A DNA stretch of 64,000 nucleotides. Source: Heterocephalus glaber (taxonomy: Eukaryota; Chordata; Mammalia; Rodentia; Bathyergidae). The position numbers were made by a program, and so were the translations under genes. How positions within the stretch are numbered: the first letter of the stretch is position 1; each line of letters starts with the position of its first letter. The notes under the pieces were generated by a model. The model ran no database searches. It was not told the origin of the DNA and saw only the letters and a program-made list of their open reading frames with translations. The stretch is from positions 1,179,433 to 1,243,432 of the forward strand of contig NW_004624805.1 of the NCBI RefSeq assembly GCF_000247695.1. Reading direction: 5' to 3'. Below, in pieces: positions 22,761 through 33,895 of this stretch.

Positions 22761-25240
22761 GTAGATTCCTGATAAGGGAATACAAATAGAAAGGTGGGAT
22801 GGGCTGCTTGGAAGTAGGAGTGACCGAATAATCCATTTGACAGGAGGGAGGTAAATGGGAAGGAAGATGGTGGGTGAGTCCAAAAGCCAGAGAATGGAGG
22901 TCCATTAAGGAGAGCCCGTAATTTAGGAGGGAATACTATATGCCCAACTGTGTTATTTAAGAGAGAACTATTCAAGACTGGAGAAAACAACCAGGCCACT
23001 GAAATGGCCCAGATATTAGGTCCTGGGGCCGTGGCATAGAGGAGAAGCCGATCAAGGATGAGTTTGAAGTTGACTTAGAAGAATGATTTCAGGAAAGCAT
23101 TTGGAAGTCTAGGGAAGGATCTCATTTGGGATAAAGAAAGTTAAAGCAGACTTTGGTTGTATTAAATCTGAAGGGACTATGAGCAAGTGGAGAGGTCTTT
23201 CCTGTAGAACACTAGCGATGGGAAAACCGTACTGTGGGGTGTTGAATGTGCCCCAGCACCTTCTGAACAGAGGAATCGAGGCCTATAAAGCTAAGGGCAC
23301 ATTTGGCCCGCCAGTTTATACTTTCATTTCCCCTATCAAATCACAGAAGTCTCGAGATCTACTGCCAGCGCCCCAAGAACATTGTTCAGCAAGTGTTTAT
23401 TGAGTCCCTTCTCTATGGCAGGCCAGTGCCCTCTGTCTCTGCCCCGTCACCACGTCCATCTGGCTGGCCTCTTCCTAAGTGTACTTGAGGGCAAGTGGAA
23501 AAACACACTGGATACAAGTCAAAGCAGATGGCCCTAGAGAGCTCTCTCAGTCATTCCGTCATCATAGCTTGGTTCTTTTATTTCCAGAGGACATAAATAG
23601 CAGGATGTATATGGAAGGAGAAAAATGTCAGATTTTTCTGAGGACTTCTGTAATCTTGGCAAGTTTTTGACCTATCTGGGACTCAATTTGCGTATCTGTT
23701 GACAGTAATTAGTTGATGTATGATTCAATGCTAGTGTCCTATGGTTTGATATCATACACTTAGGCTTATAATGCCTTCAGGAAGTAGTGTCATTGCATTT
23801 ATAGAATGTCGGACATTCCTTGTGTGAACAGGGATCCGTTAGGGTCATTGTAAGCAGTCCAAGGCCACAGTCCCTCTGCCAGACACCTTGGTGGAGACTC
23901 CTGGAGCTCAGCCCCGCAGCTACCTCCCTCCTCCCCTGAGGATGAGTGTAGTTAGGAGGGAAGAAGATGCACGTGTGCGTGAGATGGGGCGCAGCAGCAT
24001 CCCTGCCCCAGCCTGCCCCCACCTCTCCAGTGTTCCACTGATGTGGGCCTGGATATGGACCCCCGGCCTGGCTCTTCGCAAACGGCTCTGTGCTTGCTGC
24101 ATTCTTGCCCACTGCCCTCTCCCGGGCTGTGGCTGATTCCCTCTCCCTTGCTGTCCGCACTACCCTGTGCAGCACTACATGGAAACTGAAGCTTCTGCTG
24201 GGTGCTGCTCTACTCACCCTGACTCTTTCCAAACTGGTCTGGACTCCGCTGTGATGCTGGACGAGTACAGACCAACCTTCCCGCCACTTTCTTCTAGAGC
24301 TGCTGAAGATGTACTTCCTGACAATGCCTCTGGGCTGTGCCACCACGACAGCCAACCGACGCTGCCACCGTTGGTACACAGACTTCATCTCTGGCTCCTG
24401 TTCTGCCAGCCTCTCACGTGATCTTCAGAGCCTCGCTGGTGGACACAGCCGCTCAGTGTCATGGCTGTGACAGTCAACTCCACCCGCACAGCTAACAGCT
24501 ACCCCGAGTTCCTCTCCAGGAGCCCAGTCCCCTCTTCTAAGCACTGCGTGTATTTTTAAATTTTTTTCTACCAGAAGACATCTTTGAATTTTTGGTGATC
24601 TATCCTCTATGGCTTTAGACCAGCCTCCCGAGGCCCACTTAAATCAGGAAATCTGCACCGTGTGCCAGGGCTTTGGAAACCTGCCTTTGCCACAACACAG
24701 TATTCTGATTTTCCTAGTGCTTCTTCCACTTAGGAGGGTTCTTTGTGCCTAAGAATGCTTTATAGATGATGCTTAGTCACATACACCCTGAGAGTGTCTA
24801 GGAGTAAATGGAAGAATAAAAGGAATCTATCTCTAAATCCTTCTGGGGTCTCTCAGGAAGGAAGACCCTTATGCAAATGGGTCTTCAGCTTATCGGAAAT
24901 AGACATGCAAATCAGATCCTCCAGTGGCTTTGGAGGATATCGTATTTCGCACATAAGAGGAAAAGTAGGATGAAAGGTTATTTTTGAGCCATATGACTGA
25001 GAAAAACCTGTCCAGACAGACTCTGGCAAAGGGTGATCAATGCATGGAATGGCCTTGGTTTGGTTTAATAAAGAAAAAGCAAGCTAAATCAAGGCCCAGA
25101 GAATGCAGATTCAAAGCATTCCTTTCTCCTGGGCATTGTTTTCTTTCATTCCAAGCCCTCTGGTTGCATAACTGTCTAAACATATTCAGACAAGAAAGGA
25201 AACATCCTGAACCACGGTAGTGTTCGTTTGCACTCCATTG
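22761..25240. other. Stretch without recognised genes; intron-like
   Basis: A short MIR-like core occurs near 23390-23435 ('agtgtttattgagtccctt'). A minus-strand frame of 203 codons at 23777-24388 has the look of chance G+C-rich reading and no splice or start support. Confidence 0.45.
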
Positions 25241-25247
25241 TACTTAC

Positions 25248-25303
25248 ATGGCTTCATCCTGGCAGTCCTTATATGAAGGTCCTGTAAGGAAATCCAGCAT
25301 TGC
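25248..25303 (-). CDS. Candidate internal coding exon (exon B), unidentified gene
   Basis: On the minus strand a long pyrimidine tract ending 'ctttttttctcag' is followed by 56 bases and then a consensus donor 'AT|gtaagt'. The exon is open from its first base and reads AMLDFLTGPSYKDCQDEA plus two bases of the next codon. The start phase (0) fits the end of the exon at 26259-26395, and the end phase (2) fits the start of the terminal exon at about 19649. Both splice signals are near-ideal, which makes this the strongest single exon in the window. The protein family is not recognised. Confidence 0.6.
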
Positions 25304-25329
25304 CTGAGAAAAAAAGGGAGAAAGAAAGA

Positions 25330-25372
25330 GACAGACAGAAAGGGGAGGGGAGGGGAAGAGAGGAAAAGATTC
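25330..25372. repeat. Purine-rich tract (G3 runs) upstream of exon B
   Basis: 'gaaaggggaggggagggg' on the plus strand lies inside the pyrimidine tract of the minus-strand acceptor of exon B. It has three G4 runs, one short of a simple four-run quadruplex motif. Confidence 0.6.
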
Positions 25373-26258
25373 TTTTATTCCCTAAATTTCTTTCATTTCT
25401 GTCCGATGGCCCCTGTGCCACACACAGGGCTGCTGTGAAAGTCAGGGCATTTCTTTCACTGGGCGGTGAAAGGGAGGTTGTGCTGGTGCCCGTGGGCACA
25501 TACGCCCCCTCAGTGCTCAGAGCCCTCCCGGGACATGAGCCCAGTGCCCTACAGAGCGCTTCGAATTCCCTTCAATTAGAAAACAATTACCTTTTAAAAA
25601 ACATTTGAGAAACAATAATTTTCCTATTTTTAAACATAGTAGGATAGAAAGTTGGCTAAGAAAAGCAAGGAAATAACCAAGATCACTCAAGAAACTAGAA
25701 GCAGGAAACAGGCTTCGGTAGAAGTCTTCGGCCTGGCTTTCAAAGGCCCAGCGGCCTTCCCCAGCCCATGCCCAGGTAATCATGCTGGGAACAGTAGCAG
25801 AATTTAAATAGAGCCCTTTCTCCACAGCAATGCTTCACACTGCTGATTTCTCCTGGTTCTTATGATTCATTACCATTTGCTTAAGGTCAATACCACTCAC
25901 ATTCAAAGTTTGGTTTCTCAGGTACAGGCTGAGGCTCTGAGTTAGAAAAATCGTATCTTATTAGAATTGAGGCAGAACTATTTCTCATGCCTGATCCAAT
26001 GCAGCTGACTTTGTGTCCTCAGGCACTGAGGTCTCTTTTTCTATTTACAAAAAGAAAAAGATGGCAGTTTTGCTTTTAGGGAACATATTTAGACACCAGC
26101 GCTAAGATATGGCCTGCAAAACAGTACATTCTAGGGTTTGGTTCAAAAGATGCCCATCTATAGCTATCATTAATTCCATTATCTTGACACAGTAAGAAAC
26201 TGAAAGGAGCAATTATTTTCCTTTATGCCTCAGGTTGAAAGTGACCAAGGAAACTTAC

Positions 26259-26395
26259 AATACAGGATTGATCTGAAAGGTCCTCAGCTCTGAAAATAAT
26301 GCAGACTAAGGTGTGGTTATTGTCGGAAAAGTCATAATCTACGCCAAATTCCATTAGGTGATCCAACCACTGTGAATTAAAGGAACCATCAAGTA
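26259..26395 (-). CDS. Candidate internal coding exon (exon A), unidentified gene
   Basis: On the minus strand an acceptor 'aacctgcacag|TA' is followed by 137 open bases and a consensus donor 'ATT|gtaagt'. The frame includes WLDHLMEFGVDYDF and CIIFRAEDLSDQSC, and ends in phase 0, matching exon B. A second acceptor inside ('cctttaattcacag|TGG') is also plausible and would shorten the exon by about 20 bases, so the 5' edge is uncertain. Composition is that of a globular protein with no repeats. No exon further upstream on the minus strand was identified with confidence. I do not recognise the family. Confidence 0.5.
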
Positions 26396-26832
26396 CTGTG
26401 CAGGTTTGATCGATTTCAATGAACAAACATTATATAACTTAAAACAATGAACTTTCATAATACACTAAAAAAGCTTTCCCGTGGATGTTTAGAATTAATA
26501 CACAATATTTTTAGAGACCACTAATGTTGTAAAGAGAACTGTGCCTCTCGACTATTTCATTCATACATGCCATATAAATGTTTTTAAATGGGTCAAAGTA
26601 TAAATTAAGTTTTAAATTAAGAAAAACAGAATCTGAAACCATGTGACCTGGAGATCATTTGTCAGCATGCGTCAGTCTTCATGCTTTCTTTTACCCTCAA
26701 AGGTCATACTTTCTGCCTCTGCCCTCCTCCTGCCTGGTTAGTCTCTCCACCCCACCATCTCCACAGCCCCAGCCCCAACAAGCCCTCTTCCGTGTGGCCC
26801 CAAAGCCAGCTTCCAGGAGGAGCCCCTGGCCT

Positions 26833-26890
26833 GGAAGGGCAGCTCAGTGCTAGGGCGTGTGCTTAGCACACACAAGGCCTCGGCTACCAT
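26833..26890 (+). mobile_element. ID-type SINE fragment
   Basis: 'gggcagctcagtgctaggg' and 'gtgcttagcacacacaagg' match the 5' two thirds of a classic ID element in the plus direction. The B-box side is degraded. Confidence 0.55.
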
Positions 26891-26926
26891 GATTGGCCAA
26901 TTCTCTGCTGATTCTGACCCAGCGTG

Positions 26927-27590
26927 ATTGGAGCTGTTTTTCACTATAGTCAGCTACAGTCCTTGGAGTTCCTAGGAACCATGACCATGACCTGTGAGCT
27001 TCAGGCAGAGCCTCTGGCTGGGTTTCCACGCACTGGTTCTTAACACAGGTGTGTGGCTCGGAGGAGCCCGTAGCATCCCAGTACAGACTGAGGTGAGCTC
27101 GGTGGCTAGGGACATGGCTGGGGGTGGGAGATGGAGTCTTTCTCATATCCCCAGAGTCCAGGATAGGCTGCTGGAGACAATGCTGTTGTTCTGTTTAAGT
27201 AGCTTGAACATTCAGAGAAGCCTCAGAAGCAGAAAGCCTAAAGATTCTCATCTGCATTTCTCACTATCATTTTGTCTTCTCTCAGCCCAGGTTTTGATAA
27301 ACAATAATGGGGCAATTTAGTAGCAATGTTGGGGTTGCCATTTAGCAGGAAAAATAACAAATAAACAGATGAAATGTTTGAGAGCGATTGATTTATGGAA
27401 GGCCTGACAAATCCTGAAAATTTTGAGAGAATCATCGTGAAATACTCACTGCACATTGCATAGCTCTGTCAGAGCCAGTGCACGGCCGACCCATCCAGAG
27501 GCTCTGCCTGAAGCTCCTGGGTGGAGAGTCCTGGTCACGGTCCCTAAGTACTTCGGGGCTGGAGTTGACTATACTGGGACAAACAGTTAC
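26927..27590. repeat. Long imperfect inverted repeat (two arms of ~110 bases)
   Basis: The plus strand at about 26930-27045 and the minus strand at about 27590-27470 carry the same text in the same order: 'ctgttt...actatagtca', 'cctaggaaccatgacc' versus 'cttagggaccgtgacc', and 'gagcttcaggcagagcctct', which is identical in both. The spacer is about 425 bases. No known repeat family came to mind. It could be two opposite copies of an old repeat or one old palindromic transposon. Confidence 0.7.
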
Positions 27591-27654
27591 AGTCATTGCA
27601 TATTGTGTACATCTATCACATTTTACACTCCAAAAATATACAAAAAGTTATCTT

Positions 27655-27738
27655 TTTGTTTTTGGTACCTGGGATTGAACTTGGGTCCTTCCGCTTGAGC
27701 AGCAAGCGGTGAAACCACTGAGCTAAATCCCCGGTCCA
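27655..27738 (-). mobile_element. ID-type SINE with target-site duplication
   Basis: The antisense copy 'ggtacctgggattgaact' to 'gagctaaatccccggtcc' is flanked by a 14-base direct repeat 'caaaaagttatctt' at 27641-27654 and 27739-27752. Confidence 0.93.
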
Positions 27739-27754
27739 CAAAAAGTTATCTTAG

Positions 27755-29195
27755 TCCAAAAAGAGAATAAAATGTTTTCCTATCAAATGTCCTTCAGAGC
27801 AATTCTTTATTTTGGAACTTTAATCCATCTCCCTCAACAGAGGCAGGAAGCTACAGCAATGCCCCTAGGGCCGGTTTCCCTGTTTGCCAAGAGGTGGGCG
27901 GGAAAGCCAAGGAGCATCCACTGCTTCCCCTCTGGGAGCAGTGGGGAGTGGGCGCCCCTGCTGCTGGGCTGGCTCTCCCCTGCATCCCTGCCTTGCTCCC
28001 AGAGGTTTTCCAAGCAAACACAGGAGCAGTGATCTGGGAACAGCGCAGCTGTCAGTTTTTCCCCTCTTGAAAGAACCCCATAAGCAGAAAAATCCTAAAG
28101 AGGAGAAAGAAAACAATGTAAATACCTCTTTCAAACACTGCAAAATAGTGCCACACTGTCCTTTATATATTTTCATAAAACACGGAGGTAGATAAAGGTC
28201 CATTTCCAGCTAAAGTTTCCATAATACTGAGAAATGGCAGTTTTATTTTTCCCTCTGTGGCTTTTTTTTTCCGGAAAGACAGGAACTGCTGAAGGAGGAA
28301 GTCTCCCAGGGCTGGATTCCAATTAACTTCTGTACCAATTACTTGTAACTTTAGACAATCATGTTCTTTAGAAAATGGGGCAGAGAATCTAAATGATCAT
28401 AAAGATGAGATGACTGACCAACCAAAACATAGAACTGTTTCTAACTCCATTCTTTTTCCCAGTTTGTCCAGACTGTACAGAATTGTACATAAAATACGGT
28501 CGGTTTAATATTTGATATTCAGTAACGCGGAAGTGCCGGTGTGTGTGTTGGGAGCTGAGACTGATCTGGAGATTGCGAACCATTTTGATAATCATGCAGC
28601 CTACCCATCATTCTCAATGGAGAGCTTGCAGGCTGAGGTACAGTACAGAGAACTTGAAATCCAACTTACAAGCCCTGCTTTCTTGGCCTACTGTGTAGGA
28701 ACTCTGTGATCTTGAACCACTGTATCAACGAGCTACATAGCAAACATAGTACTGGCGCCACACAACAATAGATGTCGGTTTTTCAGAAGTCTACCATTTG
28801 TGATTCCCTGGCTTGATCATGAGTCCATGAGTCCGTGAAGCTGAATTTTCTCTGTCCTCCTCCTGGGGTCAGCAGACTAGCCTGACTGTTTCTTCCTCTC
28901 TGACATCCTTAAGCTTTTTTCTATAAAGCACTGGTTACAATTCCACTGCCCCAAACTGGTCAATCATACTCAGAGACAGTGAGTGAGACCATGTCACATT
29001 GCAAATGGCACGGATAACACAATATGTGAGTAACTGGGGCCAACTCATGCCATTTAATGCTAATTCTGTCAACGTCAGGTCGTTGTCTGTCATTCGGGAA
29101 TAATGGTGCACTTTGAACACTAAATGAGGTATGCTTAAAAGTACCTCAAGCCCTGGAATGAAGTTAGTGTTCAATGATTGTTGCTTTCTTTCTAT
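27755..29195. other. Stretch without recognised genes
   Basis: Several short frames, none with paired splice signals. A plus-strand frame at 28512-28709 has unremarkable composition and no support. Confidence 0.45.
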
Positions 29196-29199
29196 TCCC

Positions 29200-29310
29200 C
29201 TCTCCAACCTTGTAAAGTAAATTAATACCTGCCACACAAAGTGTGATTATTGTGAGGTTTTTAGAAAGGTAACACATATGAAAATACTTTGAAAATATCT
29301 CAGTTGCCAT
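29200..29310 (-). mobile_element. MIR fragment (antisense)
   Basis: 'aaattaatacctgccacac' then 'gattattgtgaggttttt' and 'acacatatgaaaatactttg' follow the antisense MIR order. Confidence 0.5.
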
Positions 29311-29664
29311 ATAATTTTTGTGTTCCAATAATTTATGGGATTTTAGCCTTATACACACACAGATAAATTAAAGCACTTGGATATTAAGTCATAATTTTCA
29401 CTGAGCACTTTAGAATGTAGTAAGTGAAAATTTTCTCTATAATAGGTTCTTTTACTTACATTATAATCAAAGCAAATATGTGTGGCTTAGAATGAGGGTT
29501 GGGCAGAGAGGGAAAAAGAGGGGGATTTGTCACATTAGTTAAGTAACTCCTGAAGTATTACCCAAAATATATGGAACTGGTCTGGGAAGAAATCTTTTCC
29601 AAACACTTGTGGTCCAAAATCCCACATCTTAATGAGGATCTTTCCAAATAAGAAGTAAAGACTG

Positions 29665-29747
29665 GGCCAGGGATTTAGCTCATGGTTCCACCGCCTGCCT
29701 TGCAAGCGCAAGGTCCCAAGTTCGATCCTGGGTACCAAAAATAAAAG
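29665..29747 (+). mobile_element. ID-type SINE with target-site duplication (best copy)
   Basis: The plus-strand copy shows the A box 'tagctcatggttccaccg', 'ccttgcaagcgcaagg' and the B box 'agttcgatcc', then 'gggtaccaaaaataaaag'. A 15-base direct repeat 'aagaagtaaagactg' flanks it at 29650-29664 and 29748-29762. The perfect duplication points to a fairly recent insertion. Confidence 0.95.
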
Positions 29748-29763
29748 AAGAAGTAAAGACTGA

Positions 29764-30835
29764 TGGGTGGGCACAGAGGATGAAACCTGTGTGGTTGTCA
29801 GGTCATCCTCATGCCTTAATAAATTGAAAACTGTTTATGAAGCAGAGCGATACAACCCTTGGATAATGAACCTTAATTGTGCAGCTAGCTGTGGTCCCCA
29901 GAGACTCCAAGGGACATAAAGAAATTAACCTCAAGATGGCAAAGATGCGAGGGAGAAAGTGTCAGCATTTTAGTGCAAGAGAGATGGGAGGCCTGCCCCT
30001 CTGACTGTTATTTCTAGCCGTCTTTGTGACATGTACAAGCCTCCTGGTCTACAGAAGTTTCTTATGAAATTTCTCTCTCCACCTTTAGCCAGATTTCAGC
30101 CAAGATCCCCTTCTCTGAAGCACCAACTTAGTCGATATTTTCACCAGTTTCTATTTACTATATATTCATTGTCTTTTTCTACTAACGACAGATTAATCCC
30201 AGATTGTAACTTCTGGGATTAGAGATTCCAAGCTGAGGGTTCCACAATTCAAACAAATCTAGGATGGAAAATGAATATCTTCATTCCCATTTCTGGATGT
30301 TTTGGTAACATGGATCACTGTCTAGATCCTCAGAATGCTGACAGATCTGACAATTACTATTCATTGACATTGTACAGCTATTACCTCGGTGAGATTATTT
30401 ACTAAATCTCACACCACTACTACCTCTTCTGCTACCCCCTCTCCCCAGAAAATCTAATTACCTCACACATACACAAAAGATGATCACTGATATTTAATGG
30501 GCTTGGAAATGACAGGTAATAAATTGACTAACGTGTTCCATTTTATGAATAACTATCTTTCATAAAGACAAGACTTTTTGCTTGATAAGTGCCCTGGTTG
30601 AGGTAGATCTTTAATGAATATTGGTTTCATGAATAAATAAGAGAATGAGGCACTGAATGTTAATGTAATGGCCTAAAATAATACAGTTTCACATGCTTAC
30701 TTTGCAGGTCCCAGCTAATAAAGAAGTGAAACTTACTATGCTTTTAACTCTTTATAACCTTGAGGTTGGTAGAAGAGATTTTTTAAAAAATGAAAGAAGA
30801 TGAAGTGGAAACAGTGCATTAGAAATGGCTCCACT
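29764..30835. other. Stretch without recognised genes
   Basis: A/T-leaning sequence. A short antisense MIR-like tail may lie near 30600-30660 ('aatgaatattggtttcatg'). Confidence 0.4.
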
Positions 30836-30839
30836 GAGC

Positions 30840-31005
30840 TAAATGTAGGTCCACTGTGTGGACAAATTATGTAACTGAAATTATTGAAAAATAGCAATAA
30901 AAATAGTACCTCCGGCGTGCAGGGGTGGAGAGCGAGGGAAAAGGATACATAAAAAGCACTCAGTATTGTGCCTGGCACGAGGTAAGTGTTTAACAGCTAT
31001 TAACT
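30840..31005 (-). mobile_element. MIR fragment (antisense)
   Basis: 'ggacaaattatgtaactga', 'gcaataaaaatagtacctc' and 'gcctggcacgaggtaagtg' match the MIR consensus in antisense. Confidence 0.65.
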
Positions 31006-31009
31006 TCAT

Positions 31010-32600
31010 CTTCAGTATCAGCGTCATTTCAGGCACTATGCATTAGGTTCTGCATCCTGTCGAATCCCAAAGTTCAGTGTAGCCAGGGAATCTCTCAGAC
31101 TATTATGAAAACATGGAGAATGACCCCAGACTCCTGGGACTGGGGGCCTAGAGTGTAAACAACCAGAGAAATTACATGCTGAAACATCTTTGAATAAACC
31201 TTTCCCATGGGTTTTCTCTGTTCTACACCGTTGAAGGAACCTTTGAGAAGTTTACCATTGGAGAGAGCACCAAGGGGCAGGGTGTGTAACCAGTTCTGAC
31301 AAAGACAACAAAAGTGAAGGAGAGAACTCTTGAGTCGTGGGCATGGCTGGAAATTCTGGTGAGATGGTTGCTGAGGTTGGGAAGGTACAATGGACAGAAG
31401 AGAACGCTTGGGAATAGAGTTGCTGAGAGTCAGAAAGCAAACGATGCAGCTTGTTCTGCAACAAATGCTCAATGTGAGTGGTGTCTGAACCATGAGTGGC
31501 AATGAGAGCCCTGTTTCCGTGTTTCAGGGCCAGGATCGGGGGAGAAAGGAATCTAATATCTGTCTTGGGTGAAGAGCAGTGCGTTCTTCCCCTTCCTGCC
31601 TACAGCAAAGCCCTTAGGAGGATAAAGGAAGGGCTTGGAGAAGAGGCGCAGGAATTGAATTCAAGATGGAGGTGAAGGAGTGGAATTCTTGTGGAGACAA
31701 ATTTATTTTTAACTTCTTTGGAGAAAGTAAATAATGAGTTTCCAGAAGAGAGTCACAATCTTTGTAGCAGTAGCACTGGAATGGAAGGAGAAATTGTACC
31801 AGCACATTTACAATCCCGGGGGGAAGCCCACTTACCTGGGTTGAGGTTGATGTGAATAACAAGAAGACAGATGGAAAGGCTTGATGAGTTGGTGGAATTT
31901 TATATAAAACCTGCTATAGGTAATGGGCACAAGGCCTTGGTCTGTCCTGCTCTCCACAGCATCAGCAGCAGCTAGATCAGGTCCAAGTACAGAGCAGACA
32001 CCTTGGAATTACGAGTTGAATGGCTGAACAAATGGGAGAGATGAAGGGGACCCCAAACACTAGGGTACTCAGGACAAAGTAATGTTTAAAACAGTCACAA
32101 AGGAAGTAAGAACCAGAGGCACCCCAAAATGGCAACAATCTTTTATACCAGGACAGGATGTTATACTCAGTAGGGTGAGGCTAATCAAGATTTTCGAGGA
32201 AGTTAAGAATCTGGTCAAAGGGTGTAAGATTTGGATAAGATGGAATGAGATTTCAGTCTTGCACCTAAGATAAAGTAGAAAAAGATTAAGAGCAAAGAAC
32301 CGTAGAGTAGCCAAAGGGGTGAATTAGGGGCCAGAATAGTTTCCGTAGATTCTGAAATGTCTTCAGTGTGCGCTATGAACTGGAGAAGTGGATTAATCAC
32401 AGGTTACAAACACCAGTGAAGGAAGAGCCCCAGGAAGAGCACCTGCCCATTGTTTCCTCTGGGAACAGTGCGTGGAGTGCACCATCTTGGAGTCCTGGTG
32501 GGAGTCAAGCACAAAACCCACAGGTAGAGAGATGAGTTCTATCCCAGGGGCAGGAGAAGGGGACGTCAGCCTCAGTTATCATTGGTGATATCAAGATCAG
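31010..32600. other. Stretch without recognised genes
   Basis: Frames on both strands overlap each other at 31095-31505, which is a sign of chance frames. No named repeat was identified. Confidence 0.45.
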
Positions 32601-33856
32601 AGCAGAAAGTAACGAAATTGAAACTAAAAAGCATTAAAAAGACTCCAAGAGCTGGTTCTTCAAAAGAATAAAGCAAATCAATGAACTCTCGGGCAATCTT
32701 ACCAAAAAAGGAAAGAAAAGACCCAAAACAGTGCAATGAGAAATTCTAAAAATGAAATTATAAGGAATACTGCAGAAATTCAGAAGATTGTTAATAACTA
32801 CTTTGAAAACCTTTACTCCAATAAACTGGAGAATTCAGAAGAAATGGATAGATTCCCAGATACATACGAATTACCAAAACTAAACCAAGAACATACAAAA
32901 ATGCTAAGTAATTCAACAATAAACAATGAAATTGAAGCAGTGATTAAGAAAAAAAACCCTGCCCACTAAGAAAAGCCCAAGATCTGATGTATTCACTGTT
33001 GAATTCTACAAGAAATTCAAGGATGCTCTAACTGAGCCAATACTTCTCAAACTCTTTTATCAAACGGAAAGGAAAGTAGTACTTCCAAAGTCATTCTTAA
33101 AAGCTATAATCGCCCTGATTCAAAAGCCAGACAAAGATCCAACCACAAAAGAGAGCTACAGGGCATCTCTTTAATGAACACAGACACAAAAATTCCCAAC
33201 AAGATACTGACAAACAGAATGCAGCAAATCATCAAAAAGATACATCATGACCAAGTAGGATTCATCCTGGGGATGTAATGGCTCAACATATGCAAATCAG
33301 TACATGTAATTCATCACATAAAGAGAAACAAGGACAAAAACCACATGACTATTCCATAGATGCAGAGAAGCCTTTGACAAAGTCCAACATCCATTCATGA
33401 TTTTTAAAAACTGAAGAAAATAAGTTAGAAGGACCTTATCTCAATCCATGGAAAGCCATTTATGTCAAACCTACTGCCAACATCATATTAAGTGGGGGAA
33501 AATGAAAAGCTTTCCCTTTAAAAGCAGGAACTAAAGAAGGATGTCCACTATCACCACCACTCCCATTCAATATAGTACTTGAAACATTAGCCAGAGCAAT
33601 CAGGCAAGAGAAAAAAATAAAAAGGATATGTATAAGAAAGGAAGAAGTCAAATTATTATTACTGGCAGATGACATGATTTTCCACATAGAAAACCCAAAA
33701 ATCCCACCAAAGGACTCCTTGAATTAATAACCAAGTTCAGCATCATAGCAGAAAACAAAATCAACACACAAAAAAATCAATAACATTCCTGTACACTAAT
33801 AATGAACTCACTGAGAAAGAAATTAGGAAAACAATACCATTCAAAATAACATCAAG

Positions 33857-33895
33857 CGAAAACGCAAGGACCCGAGTTTGATCCCCAGTACCATA
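33857..33895 (+). mobile_element. 5'-truncated ID-type SINE with target-site duplication
   Basis: Only the 3' half is present: 'aaaacgcaaggacccgag' and 'tttgatccccagtaccat'. A 14-base direct repeat 'aaaataacatcaag' flanks it at 33843-33856 and 33896-33909, so the short form was inserted as such and is not a later deletion. Confidence 0.85.

Noticed and set aside
23777..24388. A 203-codon minus-strand frame
   Set aside because: It overlaps plus-strand frames, has Arg/Ser/Pro-rich chance composition and no splice or promoter support.
25330..25372. A G-quadruplex motif
   Set aside because: Only three G4 runs are present; a simple quadruplex needs four.
28512..28709. Plus-strand frame of 65 codons with a TATTCAG acceptor-like start
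   Set aside because: No matching donor and a stop inside; composition is unremarkable.
29665..29747. A possible tRNA gene
   Set aside because: A and B boxes are present, but the A-rich tail, target duplication and many copies show a SINE.
32736..32969. Frame with Lys/Asn-rich, protein-like composition
   Set aside because: It is a remnant of L1 ORF2 and not a separate host gene.
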